Positions 14,882 through 22,062 are shown, counted from the first letter of the stretch. The stretch: 22,663 nucleotides of DNA from JAAOYC01 sp036481345 (GCA_036481345.1 JAZGHU010000038.1:1-22663), one strand, 5' to 3'. Numbers and translations: made by a program. The notes: a model not told the origin generated them from the sequence alone.

Positions 14882-15574
14882 TTACTTTTGCATGTAAAAC
14901 TTCTTTTTAGAATCAGAAAGTCTTTCAAGTGAGTATCTTAACATTGTACGAGGCATTGTTTTATGATATTTATCCAGAAATTTAGTAAGGGCTTTCTCAT
15001 CTTTCTTACCCATCTCTCTTAACATCCAACCAACAGCCTTATGTATCAAATCATGGCTATCATTCATCAAGATCTCTGATATCTTTATTGTATCTTTGAA
15101 GTCTGATCTCTTGACAATAAAAACACCAGTTGATACTATAGCAATCCTTTTTTCCCAAATATTTTTTGATTTGGCTAGTTTATAGAGAATCTTTCTGTCT
15201 CTGTCTAAAAGATGAAATCCCACAATCCTATTACAAGTAACATCAACTAGATCCCAGTTGTTTATCCATTTTGTATTCTTAAGGTATGTTTTGTAGATCT
15301 TTTCTTTTGTTTTTTCATCTGCTTCTTTAAACTGATAAGTCCAGATTATCAAAGCAGTTAACCTATGTTCATGGATTTTAGAATGAAGCAGTTTTTCAAC
15401 TTGTTTTATTGATAAATGCAAATATTTTTTTGCTACTTTTCTTTGCTCTGGAACTTTTATCCCTAAAAAAATGTCTCCTTCTCCATATTGACCATTTCCT
15501 GTTTTGAAGAATCCTTGTAATAACTTTGCTTGTTTTTTATTTTCTAGTTTCTTAAGTACTTGTTCTATTCTCAA
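14882..15574 (-). CDS. AlkD-type DNA alkylation repair glycosylase (HEAT-like repeats)
   Basis: The 230-residue all-helical protein matches the DNA alkylation repair family. Its signature pieces are VPEQRKVAKKY, KWINNWDLVD, NIWEKRIAIVST, AVGWMLREMGK and MPRTMLRYSLERL. Residues equivalent to the Bacillus cereus AlkD active site are present: Trp107 and Asp111 (NNWDLVD), Arg143 (WEKR) and Trp183 (VGW). AlkD removes bulky or cationic alkylated purines without flipping the base. The start is a TTG overlapping the helicase stop as TTGA (15571-15574). There is an in-frame stop three codons upstream and no early ATG. AGGTGA lies 8 nt before the TTG as ribosome site. It is thus co-translated with the helicase. 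Confidence 0.92.
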   Translation of the reverse strand: MRIEQVLKKLENKKQAKLLQGFFKTGNGQYGEGDIFLGIKVPEQRKVAKKYLHLSIKQVEKLLHSKIHEHRLTALIIWTYQFKEADEKTKEKIYKTYLKNTKWINNWDLVDVTCNRIVGFHLLDRDRKILYKLAKSKNIWEKRIAIVSTGVFIVKRSDFKDTIKISEILMNDSHDLIHKAVGWMLREMGKKDEKALTKFLDKYHKTMPRTMLRYSLERLSDSKKKFYMQK

Positions 15575-18453
15575 TCTATGTCACCTTTTTTGAATACAAA
15601 TTCTTGAAGTTTTTTAGGCCAATCTTTTTTAATTTCCTTTTTGTACTTATGTATCGCTCTTAAGACTCGTTCATCTATAAAATCCTTTCCTTCTATTATA
15701 TCTACTAATTCTTGTTTTACAAATCTTGGAACTTTTTTAAGATTTAGAGCCATTCTTTTAAGTTCTTCTTCCTCCTTTTCTTTCTCTGTTAACTCTGTCC
15801 GGTCCCAAATCTTCTCATAATCAAATTCTTCTGCAGGTTTATCTATTTTTAATTGATCAGGATCAATATTTTTTTTCAAAGATAGTTTTCCAAGAACATT
15901 TTGATGCATTCTTTTTAAGAATTCAATCTTGTCTTCTATTTTTAATATATCTGTATATCCTTGTATAACTAAATTAAAGGCAAATGGAGATGGAATGTCT
16001 GTATGTATTTCTTCAAATTTAATATCTTTATTCTCAATGCCTTTGAGGATTTTCTTAGTGTTCTCAATATCCATCAGATCTTCAAGAACCTCTCTTTTGG
16101 CTTCTTTTAAGATTGAAAAATTAGGATCTATTCTTTTTAATGCAGCCATTAAGATCATTGAACCTACTTGCTGCCTTCCTACATGTTTTTTTCTTCCCAT
16201 GTAGTTTCTTAATATCATCAATGAACGAGTTGCACAATGTCTGAAACGTCTTTTGAAAACTTCTGTCTTGTCTATTGCAAATTCCATTACTTGCCTAAGT
16301 TCATTTGCTTTGATTCTTTTGAAAGCTTTCATCAAATCGAATTTTTTATCTGAACGTACATAAAAACCATTATCATTGATTCCAATTTCAACATCTCTAT
16401 GCTGTGTTTTGGAGATAGCGAAGGCAACTGCTCTAGATAAGCAATCATTTACTCTTCTTCCAAACAAAGTATGGAAAACAATTATGTTGCCACGTACATC
16501 TTTTGTATGTTCAACAATTATTCTTGTGTTAGATGGAATTTCTGAGAAATTATATTGTTGATAGAAGTATTCATAGATTGCGTTTGCTGCTTTTTGGCCA
16601 ATATAAAGATAATCTTCTACAAAAGTTAAGATTTGCTTTTTACTAAACCCCTGATTGAATTTGTCACTCATTATTTTTCTAAATTTTCCTATTTCATTTG
16701 CTAAATCAAAAGACAAAGGAAGCATCTCTGAGAACCAACGAGGAACTGTAGGTGGACGCTGAGAAGAAGCTGCTACTTGTGCAACCATCCCTCTTGAAAA
16801 TCTAAAAGTATATGTTGATCCTCCTAAAACAAAAACATCTCCTGGCTTGAGTTTCTCAACAAAACCTTCATCTAAATGCCCAATAGTTTGATTTCCAATT
16901 TTTACTGTGATAAAAGAATTATCAGGGATTGTTCCAATATTAGTCATGTAAATTACTCTTGCCATACGTCCTTTTCTTCCGATCATCCCTGTTTCTTCAT
17001 CATACCAGATTCTTGCATAAACATGTCTATCTTCTAATGAAGTGAATCTTCCAGCTAAGAATTCAATAACTTGAAGAAAATCTTCTTTTTTAAGGTCTTT
17101 ATAACAATAAGATGATTTTATTAGATTATATAAGTCGCTTATTTTTATCTTATCTTCTAAAGCAATACCTGCTATTTGTTGTGCAAGTACATCCAAAGCA
17201 CAGGTTGGAATGTGGATTTTGTCTATCTTTTTTTCTATAGCAGATTTCAGAAGAACAGCACATTCAATTAGATCATCTCTGTCTAAAACTATTAATCTTC
17301 CTTTTGCTTTTTCATGAAGTTTATGCCCAGATCTTCCAATTCTTTGCAATGCTCTTGCTACAGATTTTGGGGAAGAGAGTAGGATTACAAGATCTATGTA
17401 CCCAATATCAATTCCAAGTTCTAAAGAAGTTGAACAGACAACACATTTAATCTTTCCTTGTCTTAATCTTTCTTCAACATCAATTCTATGTTCTTTACTT
17501 AATGAACCATGGTGAGCTGCAATATTTTCTGTGTAATTTTTTGGAAAATTATCTTTTAGATGGTCAACTACACGTTCTGTTGCTGCTCTTGTATTTGTAA
17601 AAATTAAAGTTGTTTTGTGAGATTGAATTAAGTTGTCAATAAGATCGTACATTGCTTCACGTGTTTTTTGATGTGATGTGTTGATTAAGTCATCTAAAGG
17701 AGAAAGAACCTTTAAATCAAGATCTTTTAAGAATTGCACATCAACAATTTTGCAATTTCTGTTTGTTCCAACCAAATATTTTGCAATTTCTTTTATTGGA
17801 GCTACTGTTGCCGAAAGCCCAATTCTAGACATATGTGAGGATAAGCGATCCAAACGTTCCATTGATATGCTTAAATGAACTCCTCGTTTGTTGTCTGCTA
17901 AAGCATGGATCTCATCTATAATGCACCACTGCATCTCTTTTAGATGTTCTATGAATTTCATACTTGAAAGGACAATAGCTAATGATTCTGGAGTTGTTAT
18001 AAGAATATGTGGCGGGGTTTTCAGCATTTTTGATTTTTGATATTGAGTTGTGTCTCCTGTTCTGACTCCAACCCTAATTCCTAGTTTTTTCCCTGCAATC
18101 TCTTCTATTTCTTCTAATGGTTCTACAAGATTCTTTTGGATATCATTGTTTAATGCTTTTAATGGAGAAATATAGATTGCATAGACTTTATCTTCTAAGA
18201 TTCCTTTTTCAGCATTATCTACTAATTCATTTAAAATAGCTAAGAATCCTGTTAAAGTTTTAGTTGCTCCTGTTGGAGCTGAAACGAGAATATTATTTCT
18301 ATTATGAATTTCTTGGACCCCATATAGTTGTGGGAGAGAGAATTCCTTGAATCTTTTGAAAAACCATTTTTTGACATAAGGATGGAGTATCTTCTCTACT
18401 TGAGATGCTTTATACGGTTCTTTCATAACTTCAATGTTTTGTTCTTTTTTCAT
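15571..18453 (-). CDS. lhr: Lhr-family superfamily 2 helicase
   Basis: The 960-residue protein carries Lhr core motifs in order: motif I SAPTGATKT (58-66), Ia SPLKALNND, Ib TTPESL, II DEIH (180-183), III SAT (214-216), IV-like TLIFTNTRA, V STSLELGIDIG and VI QRIGRSGH (370-377). After the RecA pair come the Lhr-specific winged-helix and beta-barrel region (FVEKLKPGDVFVLGG) and the FGRRVNDCLSRA block. The length fits archaeal Lhr. Lhr proteins are ATP-driven 3'-5' DNA translocases linked to genome repair. In motif I the Gly before the Lys is Thr (GATKT, not GSGKT), confirmed by codons GGA-GCA-ACT-AAA-ACT. Whether ATP hydrolysis survives is open. The ATG is supported by a TATA box 27 nt upstream. 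It heads the operon with alkD. Confidence 0.94.
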   Translation of the reverse strand: MKKEQNIEVMKEPYKASQVEKILHPYVKKWFFKRFKEFSLPQLYGVQEIHNRNNILVSAPTGATKTLTGFLAILNELVDNAEKGILEDKVYAIYISPLKALNNDIQKNLVEPLEEIEEIAGKKLGIRVGVRTGDTTQYQKSKMLKTPPHILITTPESLAIVLSSMKFIEHLKEMQWCIIDEIHALADNKRGVHLSISMERLDRLSSHMSRIGLSATVAPIKEIAKYLVGTNRNCKIVDVQFLKDLDLKVLSPLDDLINTSHQKTREAMYDLIDNLIQSHKTTLIFTNTRAATERVVDHLKDNFPKNYTENIAAHHGSLSKEHRIDVEERLRQGKIKCVVCSTSLELGIDIGYIDLVILLSSPKSVARALQRIGRSGHKLHEKAKGRLIVLDRDDLIECAVLLKSAIEKKIDKIHIPTCALDVLAQQIAGIALEDKIKISDLYNLIKSSYCYKDLKKEDFLQVIEFLAGRFTSLEDRHVYARIWYDEETGMIGRKGRMARVIYMTNIGTIPDNSFITVKIGNQTIGHLDEGFVEKLKPGDVFVLGGSTYTFRFSRGMVAQVAASSQRPPTVPRWFSEMLPLSFDLANEIGKFRKIMSDKFNQGFSKKQILTFVEDYLYIGQKAANAIYEYFYQQYNFSEIPSNTRIIVEHTKDVRGNIIVFHTLFGRRVNDCLSRAVAFAISKTQHRDVEIGINDNGFYVRSDKKFDLMKAFKRIKANELRQVMEFAIDKTEVFKRRFRHCATRSLMILRNYMGRKKHVGRQQVGSMILMAALKRIDPNFSILKEAKREVLEDLMDIENTKKILKGIENKDIKFEEIHTDIPSPFAFNLVIQGYTDILKIEDKIEFLKRMHQNVLGKLSLKKNIDPDQLKIDKPAEEFDYEKIWDRTELTEKEKEEEELKRMALNLKKVPRFVKQELVDIIEGKDFIDERVLRAIHKYKKEIKKDWPKKLQEFVFKKGDID

Positions 18454-18474
18454 TTTAGTATAATTATATTTGGA

Positions 18475-18486
18475 CTTTAAATATAT
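18475..18486 (-). promoter_or_regulatory. TATA box for the lhr-alkD operon
   Basis: The minus strand reads ATATATTTAAAG, centred 27 nt before the ATG at 18453. The 32-bp palindrome starts 31 bp beyond it. Confidence 0.6.
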
Positions 18487-18517
18487 TTCAGGGGCACTTG
18501 TCCAGTGACCAGTGGAA

Positions 18518-18549
18518 GTTATTTATTTTCAATATTGAAAATAAATAAC
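18518..18549. repeat. 32-bp perfect palindrome between divergent genes
   Basis: The left arm GTTATTTATTTTCAAT (18518-18533) is followed with no spacer by its exact reverse complement. It lies in the 187-bp gap between lhr and the lipoprotein gene, about 65 nt before the lhr start and 92 nt before the lipoprotein start. The flanking bases do not extend it. A shorter element with CCAGTG and ACCAGTG in direct repeat lies at about 18502-18514. It may be a regulator site or a cruciform-forming element. The symmetry is seen; the role is unknown. Confidence 0.8.
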
Positions 18550-18610
18550 ATACTTTAATCTGTAACTATGTAATACAGCAATAGTTTTTAAAGGTTAGGA
18601 TTTGACAAGT

Positions 18611-18618
18611 TTTATAAA
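18611..18618 (+). promoter_or_regulatory. TATA box for the DUF4352-like lipoprotein gene
   Basis: TTTATAAA is centred 26 nt before the ATG at 18641. A second TTTTTAAAG lies about 25 bp further upstream. Confidence 0.65.
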
Positions 18619-18640
18619 CTTCTTTTATTTTATATGAGAT

Positions 18641-19063
18641 ATGAAGAAGATAATTTGTTTGATATTTGTATGTTTGATTTTAGCTGGATGTAAGTCAGAG
18701 CCGGCCCCTGTTCAGCAAGTTGTTCAGCCCAAACCCATTATTCTTGGTATTGAAATTATTGAGAAGACAATTCATAATTATATAGGTGGATCTAAACCAG
18801 AAGGAAAGTATGTTGGAGTTGAGGTTAAAGTAATCAATGCTGGAGAGGAGACAGTTAAAATATCAAATAATGAAGTTTATCTGAAAGATAATGGAAACAA
18901 ATATCCTATAGATCCTCTTGTTTCTTATTATAGAGAAGATAGATTTTCTGAGATTGAGATAAGACCTGAAAATGAAATAATTCTGAAATTAGCTTTTGAT
19001 GTTCCTGAGCCAAACAAAGATTTTAAGCTTTATATCAAAGGAAAGAGTGCTGATGTTAAATAG
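18641..19063 (+). CDS. Small lipoprotein with a DUF4352-like Ig-type domain
   Basis: The 140-residue protein has a lipoprotein signal with lipobox LAGC (Cys17), then a Pro/Gln-rich linker (PAPVQQVVQPKP). The remaining about 100 residues form one beta domain. Features such as YVGVEVKVINAGEETVKISNNEVYLKDNG and LKLAFDVPEPNKDFKLYI fit the DUF4352/telokin-like immunoglobulin fold. Such proteins are surface-exposed and of unknown function, often found in bacteria and archaea as single-domain lipoproteins. It is the second lipoprotein in this window, with the metalloprotease. The ATG is fixed by its TATA box. A GC-rich hairpin follows 6 nt after the stop. Confidence 0.85.
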   Translation: MKKIICLIFVCLILAGCKSEPAPVQQVVQPKPIILGIEIIEKTIHNYIGGSKPEGKYVGVEVKVINAGEETVKISNNEVYLKDNGNKYPIDPLVSYYREDRFSEIEIRPENEIILKLAFDVPEPNKDFKLYIKGKSADVK

Positions 19064-19068
19064 TAAGC

Positions 19069-19101
19069 TTTATACTCGGTCGGCAAGCCGTCCGGTATAA
19101 A
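19069..19101 (+). terminator. GC-rich stem-loop after the lipoprotein gene
   Basis: The arms TTTATAC (19069-19075) and GTATAAA (19095-19101) enclose a GC-rich inner stem (CGG, one mismatch, CGGC-AA-GCCG, CCG) with a one-base bulge. It is by far the most GC-rich element in an intergenic region here. No T tract follows, so termination is uncertain. The right arm can also pair with ACATTTATA at 19119-19127, giving an alternative fold. Confidence 0.55.
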
Positions 19102-19121
19102 TGTTCCTAAAAACCGTCACA

Positions 19122-19129
19122 TTTATAAA
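19122..19129 (+). promoter_or_regulatory. TATA box for the ribosomal protein cluster
   Basis: TTTATAAA predicts a transcript start near 19152 and a leader of about 55 nt before S19e. A second, weaker ATTATATA at about 19178-19185 is 26 nt from the ATG and could drive a leaderless form. The clear Shine-Dalgarno site favours the leadered form. Confidence 0.65.
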
Positions 19130-19151
19130 TCCCCATAAAATCCTTATTTCT

Positions 19152-19170
19152 ATTGGTTATAGTAACCAAT
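19152..19170 (+). promoter_or_regulatory. Hairpin at the predicted 5' end of the S19e leader
   Basis: ATTGGTTA-TAG-TAACCAAT is a perfect 8-bp stem. It starts at the predicted transcript start, so the mRNA would begin with a hairpin, or DNA here would hold an operator-like palindrome. Confidence 0.55.
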
Positions 19171-19185
19171 TACTAATATTATATA

Positions 19186-19199
19186 CTCCGTAAGGAGGG
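19186..19199 (+). promoter_or_regulatory. Shine-Dalgarno site of rps19e within a GNRA-capped hairpin
   Basis: AAGGAGGG ends 8 nt before the ATG and is the strongest ribosome site in the window. CTCC (19186-19189), loop GTAA and GGAG (19194-19197) form a 4-bp stem capped by a GNRA tetraloop that would cover the ribosome site. The stem is short, so regulation by folding is a suggestion only. Confidence 0.6.
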
Positions 19200-19207
19200 A
19201 AAAGATA

Positions 19208-19900
19208 ATGACTGTAAATGACGTATATCCAAACGAATTAATAGAAAAAGTTGCTGAAGAGCTAAAGAAGATTGAACTAATCAAACCACCAGTATGGGCA
19301 GCATTTGCCAAGACAGGAGCACATAAGGAAAGGGCTCCTGAAGAAAAAGATTGGTGGTATAAGAGAGCAGCAGCTGTTCTAAGAAGTGTTTCTGTATTAG
19401 GACCTATTGGCGTTTCTAAATTAAGAACTAAATATGGCGGAAAGAAAAGAAGAGGCCATAAAAAAGCACACTTCAAAAGAGGAAGTGGAAGTGTTATCAG
19501 AAAAATTCTACAACAATTACAAAAAGCAGAATTAATTAAATTTGTTGAAAAAGGAATCCATAAAGGAAGAGTTATTGCACCAAAAGGAAGATCCCTTTTA
19601 GATAAAACAGCAGTTGCAATAATTAAGACAAAGCCAAAAAGAAATGTTAAAAAGGCTCCTGAAGCACCAAAAGAGCCTGTTAAAAAGGAAGCTCCAGCAG
19701 AAAAGGAAGCACCTGTTGAAAAGCCAGCAGAGAAGCCTGCAGAAGAGGCTCCAGTAGCAGAGAAGCCTGCAGAAGAGGCTCCAGTAGCAGAGAAGCCAAA
19801 ACCAGAAGACAAAGTTGACGAAAGTCAACAAGGTTCCAGCGAAGCTGAAACAAAAGCTCCTGAAGTAAAAGAAGAAGCTAAAGCACCAAAAAAAGAATAA
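19208..19900 (+). CDS. rps19e: 30S ribosomal protein S19e with long C-terminal extension
   Basis: Residues 1 to about 140 match archaeal/eukaryotic S19e: VNDVYPNELIEKVAEEL, PPVWAAFAKTGAHKERAP, DWWYKRAAAVLRSV, GPIGVSKLRTKYGG and GSGSVIRKILQQLQKAELI. S19e lies in the head of the small subunit and is needed for pre-rRNA maturation in eukaryotes. Archaeal S19e usually ends near 150 residues. Here about 90 extra residues rich in Ala, Glu, Lys and Pro follow, with repeats of EKPAEEAPVA. The extension is probably disordered and its role is unknown. The gene starts the cluster S19e-L39e-L31e-Cbf5, with L39e 3 nt downstream. Confidence 0.96.
   Translation: MTVNDVYPNELIEKVAEELKKIELIKPPVWAAFAKTGAHKERAPEEKDWWYKRAAAVLRSVSVLGPIGVSKLRTKYGGKKRRGHKKAHFKRGSGSVIRKILQQLQKAELIKFVEKGIHKGRVIAPKGRSLLDKTAVAIIKTKPKRNVKKAPEAPKEPVKKEAPAEKEAPVEKPAEKPAEEAPVAEKPAEEAPVAEKPKPEDKVDESQQGSSEAETKAPEVKEEAKAPKKE
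19726..19797 (+). repeat. 30-bp tandem repeat in the S19e extension
   Basis: Two identical 30-bp units (19726-19755 and 19756-19785) are followed by a 12-bp partial third copy. They encode EKPAEEAPVA in frame, and being a multiple of three they keep the frame if copy number changes. Perfect DNA identity suggests recent duplication. Confidence 0.85.
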
Positions 19901-19903
19901 AAA

Positions 19904-20077
19904 ATGGCAAGATATACTAAACCAGCTAAAAAACAAAGATTAGCAAAAAAAGGAAGGCAAACTAAGTGGGCACCTTTCTGGACTGTTCCAAAAAAATATG
20001 GAAAAGGAAGAAGAGTGCATCCTGGAAGACATACTGCTAAGAAAAGAACTTGGAGAAGAGGAAAGACAAAAGCTTAA
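19904..20077 (+). CDS. rpl39e: 50S ribosomal protein L39e
   Basis: This 57-residue, very basic protein begins MARYTKPAKKQRLAKKGRQT and ends in TAKKRTWRRGKTKA. The core fits the L39e pattern: LAKK, a Trp-containing middle (KWAPFWTVPK) and HPGRHxxKxRxWRR at the C terminus. L39e lines the peptide exit tunnel of the large subunit in archaea and eukaryotes. It is slightly longer than the usual 50-51 residues. It starts 3 nt after the S19e stop and ends 6 nt before L31e, so it is certainly in the same operon. The position between S19e and L31e is the normal archaeal order and supports the call. Confidence 0.95.
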   Translation: MARYTKPAKKQRLAKKGRQTKWAPFWTVPKKYGKGRRVHPGRHTAKKRTWRRGKTKA

Positions 20078-20083
20078 GGAACC

Positions 20084-20620
20084 ATGGCAGACGAAAAGAA
20101 AAAGAAGAAAAAAGATGAGACAAAGATTGTCTTGGAAAGAACTTATAATGTTCCACTTAGGAGAAAATGGGTTAATGTTCCTAAATATAAAAGAGCAAAG
20201 AAAGCTATCTTTGCATTGAAATTATTCTTATCAAAACATATGAAATCTGATGATATCAAACTAGGAAAATATGTTAATGAGTTAATCTGGAAGCACGGAA
20301 TCAAGAATCCACCACATCATGTTAAAGTTGTAGTTAAGAAAGATGACAAAGGAGTTGTTATGGCTGAATTAGAAGGAAAAGAATATGCAGTTGAAAAGAA
20401 AGTAGAGAAGAAAGAAAAGAAAACAGGCTTAGCAGGAAAATTACAAGAAAAGATTGAAGAAGGAAAGGCTGTAAAAGAAGAGAAGAAAGAAATTGAAGCT
20501 GCTAAAAAAGAAGAACCAAAAGAATCACCTGCTGAAAAAGAACCAGCTATTGCAAAAGAAGTTGAAAAGAAAGTAACTGCTCCTCATAATGAAGCACCAG
20601 TTGATAAAGCAAAGAAGTAA
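20084..20620 (+). CDS. rpl31e: 50S ribosomal protein L31e with long charged C-terminal extension
   Basis: Residues about 13-105 are L31e: ERTYNVPLRRKWVNVPKYKRAKKAI, FLSKHMKSDDIKLGKYVNELIWKHG and NPPHHVKVVVKKDDKG. L31e sits near the tunnel exit of the large subunit. Archaeal L31e is normally about 80-95 residues. This one has 178. After residue 105 it runs into a Lys/Glu/Ala-rich tail with alternating charge (KEEKKEIEAAKKEEPKE) that is probably a single helix or disordered. The tail ends in AKK. S19e in the same operon has a similar addition. AAGGAACC before the ATG serves as ribosome site. The normal archaeal neighbour eIF6 is absent; cbf5 follows instead. Confidence 0.95.
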   Translation: MADEKKKKKKDETKIVLERTYNVPLRRKWVNVPKYKRAKKAIFALKLFLSKHMKSDDIKLGKYVNELIWKHGIKNPPHHVKVVVKKDDKGVVMAELEGKEYAVEKKVEKKEKKTGLAGKLQEKIEEGKAVKEEKKEIEAAKKEEPKESPAEKEPAIAKEVEKKVTAPHNEAPVDKAKK

Positions 20621-20621
20621 G

Positions 20622-20642
20622 TTTATTAAATAACCGGTTATT
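20622..20642 (+). promoter_or_regulatory. cbf5 promoter with overlapping palindrome
   Basis: TTTATTAAA (20622-20630) is centred about 27 nt before the ATG at 20653. AATAACCGGTTATT (20629-20642) is a perfect 14-bp palindrome that starts within the box and ends 10 nt before the start codon. A separate leaderless promoter inside the cluster is likely, and a dimeric factor could block it. Confidence 0.55.
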
Positions 20643-20652
20643 CTATTATTCT

Positions 20653-21597
20653 ATGGGAAAATTACCTTTTGAAAAGATTAAAAGAGAAGTTCTTGTTAGA
20701 AAAGAGGCTGAAACCAGAAGAGAATTCAAAAGAAGTGTTGAGGAATTGATTCAGTATGGTGTTGTGAATATAGACAAGCCAAAAGGTCCAACAAGTCATG
20801 AAGTAAGTGATTATGTTCAGAAAATTTTAAAGATAGAGAAAGCAGGACATTCTGGAACATTAGATCCAGGTGTTACAGGCGTATTACCTACAGCATTGGC
20901 AAAAGCAACTAGAATAGTACAAGCTTTGATTAAATGTGGAAAAGAATATGTTTGTGTTATGCATCTGCATAAAGATGTTGATGAACAAAAAATAAGAAAA
21001 GTGATGAAATCTTTTATTGGAAAAATAAAACAAAGACCTCCAATAAAATCAGCTGTTAAGAGAGTTGAAAGATTTAGGAAAAACTACTATATTGAAATTA
21101 TGGAAATAGAAGGAAAAGATGTTTTATTTAAAGTTGGATGTGAAGCTGGAACTTATATCAGAGTTTTGTGCCATCAGATTGGAGAAAAATTAGAAACAGG
21201 AGCACATATGGCTGAGCTTAGAAGGACTAAGGCAGGACCACTTGATGAAAAGACATTAGTTACACTGCAAGATCTGACAGATGCTTTTGTCTACTACAAA
21301 GAAGGAAAAGAAGAACAGATAAGGAAAGCAATCTTACCAATGGAATTTGCTGTTCAGCACTTGCCAAAAATTTGGGTGTTGGACTCAACAATTACAACAT
21401 TATGTAATGGTGTTAATCTGAAAGTTCCTGGAATCTCTAAATTAAATGATAATATTGAACCAGATCAAACAATTGCTGTCATGACTTTAGCTGATGAACT
21501 AGTTGGATTAGGTACTGCAGTGATGAATTCTGATAAAATGCTGAAAGAAGAAAAAGGATTAGCTGTCAAGATCCATAAAGTGTTTATGCAAAATTAA
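20653..21597 (+). CDS. cbf5: Archaeal Cbf5/TruB-family pseudouridine synthase
   Basis: The 314-residue protein has the TruB-family catalytic motif AGHSGTLDPGVTGVLP with catalytic Asp71. IDKPKGPTSHEVSDYV comes before it and AGTYIRVLCHQIG and AELRRTKAGP after it. Residues about 235-310 form a PUA RNA-binding domain (PKIWVLDSTITTLCNGVNL, ELVGLGTAV). In archaea Cbf5 with Nop10, Gar1 and L7Ae forms the H/ACA guide RNP that makes pseudouridine in rRNA, and it also makes tRNA Psi55. It lies 32 nt after L31e in the ribosomal cluster, which suits its role. The short N-terminal extension (residues 1-35) is usual for Cbf5. Confidence 0.96.
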   Translation: MGKLPFEKIKREVLVRKEAETRREFKRSVEELIQYGVVNIDKPKGPTSHEVSDYVQKILKIEKAGHSGTLDPGVTGVLPTALAKATRIVQALIKCGKEYVCVMHLHKDVDEQKIRKVMKSFIGKIKQRPPIKSAVKRVERFRKNYYIEIMEIEGKDVLFKVGCEAGTYIRVLCHQIGEKLETGAHMAELRRTKAGPLDEKTLVTLQDLTDAFVYYKEGKEEQIRKAILPMEFAVQHLPKIWVLDSTITTLCNGVNLKVPGISKLNDNIEPDQTIAVMTLADELVGLGTAVMNSDKMLKEEKGLAVKIHKVFMQN

Positions 21598-21608
21598 GGA
21601 AAGGCAGA

Positions 21609-22043
21609 TTAAGGGAAATACCAAGCAAAATGTTTACTATCATTTTCTGGATAAAGATCTATTAATTGAGGTTGATCATTATGTTTAAGTTTTGCTGCAA
21701 TATCTAGAACTTGTTTCATTTCATCTTCTCTTGCTAACATTGCTTCAATAGATTTTATTACTGCGTCATTTTCAACAGAAGTAACTATTGTTGCAAGTGA
21801 TATTCCAATACCTTTTTTAAACATTCCTAAGCAGCCATTTGTTGTATACAACCCAGATATATACCCCCTACATAAAGAACCAATATTTTCAGACTTAGTA
21901 ACATATTCTGGACCTTGAATAGTTGCAAAACGCAGATCTCCAAATCTTAAAGATTTCTTTTTCAAAACAAAAAATCCCTTCTCACATTGAAGTTCATAAG
22001 GTAATTCATCCTTTGTAGGATTTATGATAATTGTTTTAACCAT
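21609..22043 (-). CDS. Unrecognised small protein (144 aa)
   Basis: I chose the ATG at 22043 over the GTG at 22088 because a minus-strand GGTTTTTATAATAAG lies at 22063-22077, about 27 nt before the ATG, inside the longer reading frame. The protein (MVKTIIINPTKDELPYELQ) starts with a beta-rich half (GFFVLKKKSLRFGDLRFATI). A middle with Gly and Cys follows (GSLCRGYISGLYTTNGCLG), then a hydrophobic stretch GIGISLATIVTSVEN and a charged helix (IKSIEAMLAREDEMKQVLDIAAKL). It ends in a polar segment HFAWYFP. There is no clear signal or membrane segment. I do not recognise the family. It is convergent with cbf5, 11 nt apart. Confidence 0.75.
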   Translation of the reverse strand: MVKTIIINPTKDELPYELQCEKGFFVLKKKSLRFGDLRFATIQGPEYVTKSENIGSLCRGYISGLYTTNGCLGMFKKGIGISLATIVTSVENDAVIKSIEAMLAREDEMKQVLDIAAKLKHNDQPQLIDLYPENDSKHFAWYFP

Positions 22044-22062
22044 AGTAAAACAGCTAAATAAA

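Noticed and set aside
18502..18514. CCAGTG/ACCAGTG direct repeat as a separate regulatory unit
   Set aside because: Only two short copies with no clear placement. Mentioned under the palindrome but not supported as a feature of its own.
19150..19812. Minus-strand open frame rich in Ser, Ala, Gly and Phe opposite S19e
   Set aside because: It is the antisense reflection of the repetitive S19e extension and conserved core. It has no promoter or ribosome site.
19998..20219. Plus-strand frame overlapping the end of L39e and the start of L31e
   Set aside because: It runs in another frame through two certain ribosomal genes and has a composition unlike real proteins here.
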